Both the position numbers and the translations under genes were made by a program. 64,000 nucleotides of DNA from Daphnia carinata (lineage: Eukaryota; Arthropoda; Branchiopoda; Diplostraca; Daphniidae). Below the pieces are notes generated by a model, which did not search any database, was not told the origin of the DNA, and saw only the letters and a program-made list of their open reading frames with translations. Positions 26,225-37,873 of the stretch are shown piece by piece. Every line of letters starts with the position of its first letter. Position 1 is the first letter of the stretch. The stretch lies in the NCBI RefSeq assembly GCF_022539665.2, contig NC_081336.1, forward strand, positions 1,178,001 through 1,242,000. The letters run 5' to 3'.

Positions 26225-29200
26225 CTACTCGGACGGTTTCAAATCGAACCACTGGGTGACGGCTTGTGAAAGATCGTGATGGCCCAAAATGATAACGCAG
26301 CTGCACATTAACGGACTGCGGGCAAACCGTCCTTTGCGATTAATGACGCTCACTTCGAGCTCACGAGCCGGCAAATCTATCGGGGCGACGGTATACTCGA
26401 AAGTTTCATCGAAAACAGGATTAACTGTGTCTTTTACAATCTGTAACAAATCAAACATAAAAAAAAAAAGGAAAACATTGATATTTAATTGGAATACAAA
26501 TGAAGAACTCGGTAACAGTTACCTCAGTCTTTCGTTTGCTATTAGCAGATCGATCCGGAAGGAGATAGAGTTTCACGTAAGGGTCAGGGGGATCGGGTTG
26601 GTCTCCACCTGGTAGTTGGCTTTTGTTTTTATAACAACGTGTACAGTTTATTAGTAAGCTTGATACAGAAACTGCTATCGTTTTAACTGTGTAAACAATA
26701 CCTGACTTTGTGGACGACGACAATTAGTCTCTGTCTCTGACTGCTGTAGCGCAGCGTTAGCTGCACTTGACTTACGACGCCGGGGGGTAACCTGGCAAAC
26801 AATTATAGCAAAGTTACGAACGTTGCTCGTGAAACTTAATGATAACAAAAAGGAAACATACCCTCCCTTTTGCCTTCTCCGTATTGACGATTCACGATCC
26901 AAGCCCGTTTTAATAGCAGACAGCGTATTGGTGGAAGAGCTCATTGATTTATCTAGGGAAGAAGTTCGTTCGCTTGTTCCACTACATCGCCAGAAAAATG
27001 CAAAGAATTAAATCGAATTCATTTTGGAAAATATATTTTTCTTTCTTTACCTAAGGCTGACAGTGTCGCTGGCAACAGCCGATGGCGCTGGAGTAGAATT
27101 TTGCGTGTCATTACCTACGGGCACGTCTGGCTTCGGTTCTGGTTTTACTTTCACAATTTCGGCACTCGGTGGTGGTGTCCTGGGCGGTTCGGTAGCGAAA
27201 TCTCCAGTATCCAAAATCGAATCATTTCCTTCGATGGGTTGGCCAGGTACCATCACCTGACAAAAAAAAACGAGTCAAATCTTTAAAGCGTTTCTTTGGA
27301 TCTCGATGATGAAATACCTTTAATCGTATAGAAACGATGAGTTTGCTCTCAGGGCCAGAGTTTTTCAAGCTCAACGGTTGATGACTCAATTCCATTTCAG
27401 GAAGAGTTAGCAAAGAGACGAGCGTAATCTTCTCCATGCCAAGTTCTCCTCCAGTTTTCTGATCCATTACCTATTTGGAATTTGCTTAATCAATAAATCA
27501 ATGATACCTAAAAAAAAAAAAAAAAAATTCAAAAACAAATTTTACTTTCAAATACAGATCGTCTGATTCGGGATTACAGACAAGGAAGACGAGCGCTTGC
27601 TCCCAGGTAGGATCGCAAGTCCGCATTCGAGCAGACGTTTGTTCACTGCGATTACCGGCAGTCACGATCACATAAGGATCGGGCTTTGAAGATGTTCTGG
27701 CACTCTGCAATTACACCCATCACATTTAAAATTTAATAACATTGAATACATAGTTTTAGACTGATTATTCCTTACGGGCAGGGATGTGGCCGAGTCAACG
27801 TAAACTATAAGCAAGGCGGAACTGAGGCCGAGACTTTGTGTTTCCGCAGCGTGCTAATTAGGATTTTTAAAAATCTTCTGATTACATTTCTAACTTAATA
27901 ATTAGACGTAAAATACCATCTTCAGCATAACGGGATCGTCCATTAAACTAAACCAAGTTAATTCCAGGTGGATCATTCCCGATTTGACATCTTCCAACGT
28001 CACCCACTACAAAGCAAATATATGTTAGAACACGAAACGAATGCAAATCTTTTGAAATGAAATTACCATGTCCTTTTTGCCAACTTTAGCAATGCTGTAG
28101 ATGTCAACCGTAGCTCTATAGCAAAATAAACGGTATAAAATAAATAAGAAAAAAATGATAAAAAAGGTTGCCATTTCAAAGGTGAATCACAAACACGAGC
28201 AGATGTCAAACGCAATCCACACGCCTACTTTTAAAAATGTTTCCAATAACCCAAAGCCATTCAATTCCATGCCATGGTAAAATTTCCAAATTTGGACAGT
28301 CTTCCACCAGTGGAGATGTTATACGATTTAAACATGAAACTACCTGCGTTATTAACGGTATGTTCTGTACGACTGCCACAGAACTGTTAGGTAAATACGG
28401 GAATTGGCTAACTGCCAGCTACCGACTCGCAAGAAAAGCCTTCATTAGCATAAAACCAAACCAAACGCAAAAAAAAAAAAAAAAAAAAAAAAAAATGTTG
28501 AAATGAATCACTAAATCAATTAGTTTTCCATTTTCAAAAAGAGGAAAAAAGAAAAAAAATCAAAGCGAAGGGAAAACAAAGACGGGAAGAGAAAGCCAGT
28601 GAAGAGTTAAAAAGAAAAAGTTCCAATCAAATCACCTTCCTAAGTAATCATCATTCTGTATGCCAGGAAATCCGGCATCGTAGTCCCACACTTGGATGAA
28701 ACAATTCTGGGCTCGCAAAGACTCCACTTTCGCCTTAGAAATAGTCACAGCGTGTTCTCATTTTGTCGAGAAGGTTACAAACACAACGGATATGATAAAT
28801 ATCCAACTGAAACAATGACGTGTAAACTTCTAGACACGGTAAGAACATTTGTTTGTTTCAAAAGGAAAAGAAAATCCAACAACCCAAGACTTCCAACCAG
28901 CGCAAGATGCAAGTATTAAAAAGAGCGAATAGGTATTGGCCAGGAATTAATTTTAAGACGCAAACATCAGCAGGGAATTGTTTTTTTTTTTTAAAGAGCC
29001 CTTACCTTCCGCGCAATTATCATGGAACGAGGCTAGAGTAATGAAAATACTAAGAACAGTACGTGACATAACAAAGGAAGAAGAAAAAAAGGGAAAATTG
29101 CTGAGCACATAAGGCGAATCGAGACGCCGACGGTGAACTTTGTGTCGACTTACTTGCCCAAAGAATCGTCGTCTCCTGTTGTTTCATCGCGATCGAAAAT

Positions 29201-31559
29201 TCTGAGAAAGCAGAGCTGACTTCGTTGCTCGTGTGCAACAAACTTTCTCCAGAGACAGGAGAAAGAAAAAAAAAATGCAAAGGAGGAAAAACGCATCAGC
29301 ACACGTGGAATCAAAAATGCACTCTCATCCGCTAAATGCAATACACACAAAGGATTTTCTCCGGGATGGTTTCTTTTTTTGGCAATATCATTACGCTTTC
29401 TTTGTTTAAATAAAAATTCTTTTTTCGATCCTCTAGGAGTGTTAAGGGAAAAAGTGCTTCAACGTGCATTTTGCTTACCTCACAATAGAAATCCCACTTG
29501 GGATTTATGGTGTTGGAAATGGTTTTAGTGCGAAACTCTTGAGAGCCGACTGTGACAATCGCGTAAGGATCTGACTTGCCGATGCCCAAGACACGATCCA
29601 TTTTCATTAGTTGCTTAGCCTCGACAACACGCACTCTCAGAACGCCCTACAAATAAACAACTTTGTTAATTGTGGCTCTAAATTACAACTTGATCGTTGA
29701 AAGGACGTAACTTACAGATGGCTCGGGTATTTTCACGGCGATGGGAGACACGACATCGGATAACGTGAAGCTAAGCTTGTTGGGTAAGACGAGGAAAGCT
29801 CCGATTTGTTCGATAATGACACGCCGCAATATTCCACTGTAAGAAGTAATAAAATGTTAAGTACTTAAAAAAAATAATAATAAAATAAACCTATAGTGAG
29901 GAAGTTATGGTATACTTTAAACCAGGCATATCCAAGACGTCTACTACGCCAATCAGATTGAAATCTACCGACGGGCTGTTCAGGAAGAAGATTTGAATAC
30001 CACCAAAAAGCGGGATTTGCGAAATTAAAGGCTTCATAACGACACGTAACATTCCCGACATCTAAAAACAAAGTAATAAAATACCAATAAAAATTACGGT
30101 ACAAATAAGATAGCTATTTATTGGCTTGCTTATAGCTATTATTGTACCTGGAAGTCTTTGATACCGCCTTTCAGTCCTTTGACACTAAAACGGATATCGC
30201 AATCTCCAGCATAACTATTTTTAAGGAAAGAAGAAAAAAAGAACCGATCTAGAATTCACTTTTTCAAAGAACTTGATAACGTGTGGCATATTACCAAATG
30301 TCCATATCCATTACAATTTCATTGCGCGAAACATTCTTATCATACACCTTGACGCCTCCTACTCGGAATGGCTGGGCGTAAATAGCAAGTAAATGAAAGA
30401 GAAAAAAAAAAAAAATGGGGGAATGTGGCAAAAACTTGGCAAGTAGTTATTGGAGAATTACCATAGTTCCTAGAGAAATCTTTTCCATTTTAAATCCACC
30501 GAGCTTATAAGCTTTTAGGCTTTCACGTATTCCGGGCTGTACGGATTCCAAAATTATGTTTCGCACATAGTGCCCAACGTTCGGCCACACTTGCTTCAAA
30601 ATCTATTTGTGTTTTTTAAAAAGAGAAAAACAAAATGAAAGACGTGAATAAACAAGCACAAGCGACTAGTACATAGAAAACACTAGCAAATTTTGTTTGT
30701 TGTTTTTGCTTGTCAATCTTTTTTGTTTTAAACACATGTAAGCGGAAATATGTTCCGTATTTGACGTAGTTTCATAACAAACAAAAAAAAAAACTACGGG
30801 GAAAATAAATCACGTTTACCTTGTTGAGCCATTCTGCTCTATCGAAATCGGGAAAAAATACCTAAAATAAAGTGAAATCTTGTTTAACCAGACACCATAT
30901 AAAAAAAAAAAAAAAAAAAAAGGCAAGGTAAAAATAGAAATGCTTTTCGGGTAGGGCTAGTGCAGATGCTGTCTGAGATACACAAACCAACTGGAATACT
31001 GCCAAAAAATGATCTACAATATATAGCTTTAGCTGGTGTAGTGATACCACATTAACACATCTAAAGTGCTCATTAACACCCAAGTTAGACAACATGAATA
31101 TTCATGTACAAAGACCCATGCCGTCTGACTTTGTCACATGAGTTATAACTGCAAATAAAAGAGATAAGGATAATTGGCACTTACCCAAGAAGGAAGATCG
31201 CTGACCCTGGCCATGATAACATCCTTATCATCATAGATGGCTGAGGCCCTAGCTGTGCTCATGCGATAGTTTCTTTCTTTCCTCCACTGGTCTGTGGCGG
31301 CAGTGATTCCCACTATACCAAGTATCCATGCTATAGAAAAATTAAAGTATCCCATAGCATAAACACCAAACACCAAAGGCAGGTGTTTGGCAGCTATTTT
31401 GCAGAAACCAACCAAACTCTTGCTAACTGTATTTGGTTTCTTTTTCTTTACGCTACGATTAATAGGAACAATCTCTTTTTCAGGAGAGGATGTTTTGCTG
31501 CTTGATGACGACATTTCACGGCTGATCGTGACATCATCAGTCGATTTGGTGTCGGTCAT
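26225..31559 (-). CDS. ESYT2: Extended synaptotagmin, SMP domain plus C2A-C2B-C2C
   Basis: ER-plasma-membrane tether and lipid transfer protein. Nineteen exons in continuous phase (830 residues): 31559-31185, 30861-30820, 30602-30462, 30371-30295, 30214-30148, 30061-29916, 29836-29716, 29646-29479, 28733-28636, 28115-28067, 28006-27917, 27853-27776, 27704-27546, 27470-27318, 27256-27051, 26981-26862, 26791-26702, 26619-26523, 26440-26225. A disordered Ser-rich N-terminus is followed by the hydrophobic ER hairpin (residues about 55-88), the SMP domain (about 125-323), C2A (about 324-455, with GKSDPYAIVTVG), C2B (about 458-590, KPDPYVIVTAG), a Pro/Ser linker and C2C (from about 697: VQLTLRYSSQRQRLIVVV, DPYVKLYLLPDRS). 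Three C2 domains are the ESYT2/3 and insect Esyt2 plan. An alternative exon lies at 29242-29154. Confidence 0.95.
28636..28733 (-). CDS. ESYT2: C2A calcium-loop exon, form B
   Basis: 98-base exon entering in phase 0 and leaving in phase 2. It begins AKVESLRAQNCFIQVWDYD and ends NDDYLGR, the beta-strand and calcium-binding loop of C2A that supplies the DxD and DD acidic residues. Spliced between exons 29646-29479 and 28115-28067 it gives an intact C2A. See the paired exon at 29242-29154. Confidence 0.85.
29154..29242 (-). CDS. ESYT2: C2A calcium-loop exon, form A (alternative to form B)
   Basis: 89-base exon with acceptor ...GAGAAAG and donor GTAAGT, entering in phase 0 and leaving in phase 2, exactly like form B. 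It begins FVAHEQRSQLCFLRIFDRD and ends DDDSLGK, aligning residue for residue with form B over the first 19 positions and giving the same DxD...DD loop, but shorter by three residues and with different charge. Using both exons together would shift the frame, so they should be mutually exclusive. Confidence 0.7.
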
Positions 31560-33751
31560 TTTGTTAGCTGCCTTCTTTGGTTAGTGCAATATGAATCTGC
31601 TGATGGGAAAGTTTCAAACTTGAGGACTGGTGAAAGTTTTTTAGAAATGATCACTCACCTTATAACGCTGTCAAGCCACGGTCATATGATAAATCATGAC
31701 TACCGACTACACACAAGCACACCGTTCCTTCTTGAACGCCAAACTCTTACTGTTCCCAAAAACTGCAAAGAAGCACTTCTGTATCTCCCTCTATCTTCAC
31801 GGCGAGCACCGGGAAAAAAGAAAAAGAAAAATACTTTTCTGCTTGTTTTGAAAGGGCTGACGTTGCCAGGTTACCATGGTGATCAGCCCCAGCGACCGAA
31901 TTGTCATGAGCTCAAGTTATGGTTTTGATCTCGATTAAAAACAAATTTCATATTTTAAGCACGTGTTTCTTCTACAGCAGGACATTAAATGACTACATAT
32001 GTCATAAATAACCAAACGGGTTTCATGTAGGCACTTCAGCGTCCAATCCCAGATGACAAAATTGATTGGAGTTTGCCAATAATGATTGGATGATTAACTT
32101 AATTGTAGTTTATAGGCGCGATTGGAGATTAGTTGAGGTGGTGTGTGTGCATTTCGACGAATGTAGCAAACAAATTGCTGTATTTTGGCTTTCAATTGGA
32201 TAGTTTTTATGAGAAAATAAAACCAAAAAATTCGCGGAATCCCACGGGTAAAGCAGAAGTACTTCCTGTCAACGCCACCTATTGATTGAAAAACGTAATA
32301 CACAACTATGCCTGAATGGCTTACTAAACACGATGCTAAAGACACTCATGACAGGTTCGATGACAGCAATGGCCTTACAATTTCCGCACGCGATAGGTAA
32401 AATTAAGGTTGGCCTTCCTCACACCGAACCTATTTAATTCTGAAGCTATATCGTAGGTGTATCAAGTATGTTCAGGTAGAGTTTCACCATCGGCATAGGC
32501 CAAGAAACGCGGTTTTGATTTCTAAAAAGACAGATGCAACAGTTGACTTTATTTTATTTCAGCCACCATGTGTTATTTTAAACATAAGGGAATTATAATC
32601 AGTGATCAATAATATATAAAAAAACACAATGGTCTACACAGATAGACATTTATTATAATACTCTGATTTAAAAATCTCTGGAAATAGATTATGTAATTAA
32701 AAACTATCAATTTGCGTTTTTCTTTTCTCTAGAATCTCTCTTTTTTTTTTTTTATAGAATATTATCTTTCTTAAAATGCTTATTCGGTTTCCCTACTGAT
32801 TGCCCTGGTCTGACATTGACGAGAAATGGAGGGTTGCCGACTTCATCGTGGGATCTATGACTTGCCAATCACACCACTCCCGACATAATTCGCAGTGCAA
32901 CGGCTGCGTTTGCAATAAAATCACATCAACAATAATACAAAAAAAAAACTGTCAGAATTAAACGAGATATATCAGTGGGCTTTTTTTGTTGTTTTTCTTT
33001 TTTTTTTTTTTTTTGCCATTTTGGTTCCACAAAAAAAAAAAAAAAAAAAAAAAAATGAGGAAGGACATCGAAAGAAAATGTGGGAGAAGAAGAAATAAAA
33101 CAATCGACTTGCCGATGAGGTTTCGGGAGTTTGCAGCACGTGAACACAAGTTGCCACTTGATGAAATCGAACGTGATGGGGTAGTCGAGACAAATAAGCC
33201 GACAATTGGTCAATAATTGAATGGGATTTTGTGACAGACGTGCACACGAACACCCTCACGAGAAGGCTGAAACACACACACACACACACAGCACACACAT
33301 ACACACGTAAACATCATCTCCTATTTGATACACGAATGACTTACGAAACTGGACGGTCCGGTAAGCAGATTGTCCAGACATGATCGATTTTCAGTATACA
33401 CACGCCATCGAAAAAAAAATAAAATATATAAAAATAAAACCGAAAGAAGTTAATTCGAACCAGTCCTGATGTAGTGAGCTGTATAATGATATCAGATACT
33501 GTATATCAATATATAGTATAATAATATATATATATATATATATGTATCTATTTTTTTTTTTTTTTTTGTAATCGTGGTCTGTTAATGTTAACAGTAAATA
33601 ATGATTATTTTTGTTACCAATTTAGTATAGAGTATTTTCTTCCATTTTTTTTTTTTTTTTTTGCAGCGTATTAGCATTCCATTTATGCACACGAAAGAAT
33701 TTTGATGATTAAGGGTATTGAGGAGTCGTGGGGCGAAATTGAAATCCTTCT
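31560..33751. other. Intergenic region between the extended synaptotagmin and the RapGAP-BTB gene
   Basis: No supportable gene. Holds the extended synaptotagmin promoter side (31560-31950), AT-rich sequence, long homopolymers (A/T runs near 32985-33055), an AC repeat near 33272-33300 and a TA repeat near 33520-33543. The right end is presumably the 3' UTR of the RapGAP-BTB gene. Confidence 0.5.
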
Positions 33752-36700
33752 TCAGAGTCCGTAGTCGAATGAATCCCATTCGGAGAATCGCGAGTCCTGC
33801 TTCTGGAGCCGCTGTTGGCAGGCCTCCAGGTAAGAGTCTTGGATGCGGTACATGCCGGAATTGGCCTGGAACATGAGCGTTTCCAGAATGCGCTCGTTCT
33901 TGATGGCCTTGCTGGGCAGGACGATCTTGATGAGATCTTGCGGCGAGATGCGGTAGAGTCTCAGGTCTCGGGTGAGCCGCTCCATCGTGCAACGGAATTC
34001 GATTTTGGCGTCGACGCGCGAGGCGGCGCCGCGCGTCCGGATCTTGTGCTTGGCCCACTGGAGCATGGCCTCGAATTTGCGCACTTCGGGCACTTCCAGG
34101 TTGCGGGCCATGATCATCTGGACGATCGACTCGGAGAGCGAGAGGAAATCGGGGCACTGGAACACCTGGTACGCCCGCGTTTCGATGAATAGCAGGATCA
34201 TGTTGACCAGCTCGGAAGCGCTCGTGTAGCGCCAGTAATAGTTCTCCAGGAGACACAACATACTACAAACCTGTTAATGTAAATAGCATTGATTTTAAAT
34301 GTTTTTTTTTTGTTTTGTTTTTAAAGCAATTCAATTGTTCTGGAACACGGACCACTTCGATGCGCAGGAACTGCTTGGCGTGATGGAAGCAGGCTTGGAG
34401 CAATTCGGGCAGGTCGTAGTGCTCGGCGGCGCAAATGAGACCGGGAATGTTGTTGCAGGTGCACGGGCACGAACCCGTGTGCAGGTAGTCGAGCAGCAAT
34501 CGGAACGTTTCGGCATCGAATTCGATGATGGCGAATTCGGTTTGGGCCAACTTCGATCGGTCCACTTTCTGGACGTCGGCGCAAACGCTGAGTCGTGGAA
34601 CGGCCAGACTGTTGCTGTTGCCAGCTGCGGCAGCTGCCCGGTCGGCGGCCGAGCCCCGCTCACCGCGACCTTCTCTGCCCATCTTGGCTGGAAAAAAAAA
34701 ACGGGCAAACAATTAGCACACATCACGTTACTTCTCGTTTCTAATTTCTTTATGTCTTACTGCAATCTTGAGAGCTGGTCCATTTCTTGTCGTCCACTGT
34801 GAGCCGATCCTGTTTCTTGCTACTTCGGCCCCAACCGGCCGTCAGGTTGCCCAGTCGAGAAAAGGCTCTCATCACCGACGGGCTGCTGGGCACACTTTTC
34901 GGTCTATTTTTTAAAAAAAAAATTTTTTAAATTAAAAATGAAATGTGTAAGACGTTGAACTTGTGTTTGCGTCATGAACGATCGTACCTGGGTGATTCGA
35001 TATCAGGCACTTGAAGGAAATTGGACGACTTGTTGCGTTGCTGACCGCCTGGACTGTGCAATGTTGGCGCGGCTCTGGCCAGCAGCTCGGCAACGGGAAC
35101 TTGAGGCGATCCGAAACCGGTGCATATTCCGTAGAGCATCTCCTGGAACACTCTAAATTGAAAAAAAAAAAAAAAAAAAACCATTTTCAGGTCATTGCAA
35201 CACACACAAAAATATATAAATCTGGAACTTGATTCATTACCGACTGCGGACGCCCAGGATGGCGCGAACGCCGTAGAGTTTCAATTTCGTCTTGCCCTGG
35301 CCGACGAGGAAACTGACGTCAAAGAGCATCGAAGGCGGGTCGACATTGAGGAACACTTTGGAGAAATCTTTGGCCAGTTGGTCGTAGCCTTCGAATTGGT
35401 CTCTCACAGAATCCAATAGAGGGCTCGACGGTCGCATGTGACCGATTGGACGCCACGATCCACGTCTATAAAAAAAAAATATATATATAAAAAAATAAAC
35501 ACATTAATGATAATACACGTCATCCATTTATCAAAGAAAATTTATAAAAAAAAAAAAAGGCAGTGCGGATGGGGGAAGGAATGGGCTCCTCTCGTCGGCT
35601 GCTAGTGATTTGATATCGATCGTCTAATTTGGGGTGTGTTGGCTCGTTTCCAGCTCAGAGTGAGTAACGAGCTGGCAACTCTCGCTGTCAACTGCTAGAT
35701 AACAAAAACGAGGCCAAATCGATAGCTTTAAGAAAATTGAAATCGAAATCCTCCCCCCCCCCTCCCACTGCGAAAAGATTTATGAAAATGTGTCAACGCC
35801 GCCTGGATATTGAATGCCACGCTTGGTGGGGGGGGGGGGGGAGGTCAACGACACTTTCTTTCAACCAAATGTTGTGGAAGAAAAGATAAAAAAAAAAAAT
35901 AAATAAATAAATAAATAAATAAATGAATAATTAAAAATCTCAGCGGGAATTGATGAGAGAACCTGTACGGTTTGGGAATTTGTCCAGTTTCGGCGTGGTT
36001 CTGCAAGTTGGCCACAATGTCTTCCAGCATTTGACTCCGGGTCCGCTCCTGCATCCGGGCGAACTTTGGGGCAGAATAGGAGGCCCGCTCTCCGTTAACG
36101 ATCTTGGTGAGGATCCACTCGCGGAAGAGGACGCCATTGTGGAAGGTCGACTGCTCCCAGAGGTACGGCTTGTAAGCGCCCACTTCGTCACGAGTGACCA
36201 CCGATATCTGGAACAAACAAAATTTCAATTTAATTTTGAAAAAAACAAAAAAAAACAAAATGGAGATTGAATTCAACAACCTCGTATCGTGTGGGTTTCC
36301 GGCGCGATTTCGGCGACACCTGGACAAGGATGAACGTGTGCAAGAAATGGGATTTGATGCAGGCCGGCGAGAAATCGGTCGTGTTGGATTCGAGGAAAAC
36401 GACGCAGACGATATCGTTGCCGACGTGCCGCTTTCTTTGCAACTGGACAAATGCCCCAAATAAAAATTAAAAAAAAAATCAATTCGTTTAAGTGAGCGAA
36501 AAAAAAAAAAGACAAACGTTTTTTTTTTTTTTTACCTTTTGGGGATCGTTCTTCTCGTAGGGTAAGAGTGTCGAGACGTGAAACATGATCTCGATACCGC
36601 GCCAGTGAGTGTAGACGGAGTAGAGGCCCGTCAAGTCGTGGACCGTGTCCAGTCCACCTTTGTACTTGTCGAAACCTGAAACGGTTCACACACACACACA

Positions 36701-37837
36701 CAAGAAATCAACACATTTTTCTTTCACATCGTGTCCGGCTATTCCACGCCATACGTTCGTAAATCACCAGGGGATCATAATGTCCATTAAAAAACTAAAA
36801 CGATGAATACCTTTGAGTCGCACTTTATCGCCGATGATTTGAAGGAACTCGTCGAACAAAGGGCTGTGTTCGTTGTTGTCCAGGATCTCCTCCTCTGTAA
36901 ACTGGCCGTCCTTCACGTAGATGACGCCCACCTTCAGCTCGGATTTGATAAAAACCTGTCCTTTCGATAGATCGATCGTGTCATTTTTTTTTTCGCATTT
37001 TTGATTCAAACAGAAAAATAGAACTGGATGGGAAAACAATGTTTCAGGCTAGCTATGATGCGAACTATTAGGCGGGACCTGATCCAATTTGAGGAGCTCT
37101 TCGGGCGTGTCGGGCAGCTGGCCCAGAATCAACGGCGGATTGAGGTTGATCTCTTTGCCGAGGGATCGGACGACTTCTTCGCGGTTGTAGCGGTCGGCGA
37201 AGACGCAAGAAGCCGGGATGAGGCCGTGCACCGTGTAACTGATGGCCCGCACCAGGATCCTATCAACAACCAAGACAATCACGCAATTAACTAACCTTTT
37301 TTTTGTTTTGATTTTTCAAAGCGCTCTGCACTTTTCAAGATGGCTGTTTTGTAAGTGCATGGCAATTAGGAAAGAAAAAATAAAATAAAATAAAATAAAC
37401 GGACCTGAACTGATCCCGTCCGTTGATAATCTCCTGTTTGAGACTAAGAACAACCGGGCCGAGATCCTCGTCGTTGGAGAAATAGTTCCAGTGCTCCGTA
37501 CCGTAAAAGTAACGCTCGTAAGTCTCTTGCTCCACCGAAGTTAACTCGAAAGTCCCCGCCCGGTCAAACTGCTCTTCAATGGCCGTTTTCCGACGCGCTT
37601 GCAATTCGTGGATTTCCGGCAAACTCGTCGAACTCACCTGGAACATTTTGAAACATTTTTTTTTTTTTTTTTTTTTTTTTGATTATTTTCAATTGATCTT
37701 AGAAATAAAATAAATAATCAAATCAAACCAATCATGGCAAAAAAAAAGCAAAAAAAGGGGAAGACAAATTTGAATGAAAGCGATTGGTTTGCTGGGCAAT
37801 TGTTCTTTAATGTGCAGTGGGGGGGGGGGGGGAGGGA

Positions 37838-37873
<36 letters not shown>

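Noticed and set aside
31861-31880. X-box-like GTTACCATGGTGAT upstream of the extended synaptotagmin
   Set aside because: The second half-site has two mismatches and the gene is not ciliary, so it is weaker than chance would justify reporting.
34299-34802. 167-codon plus-strand open frame
   Set aside because: Antisense shadow of the BTB exon; long only because of the high GC of that exon.
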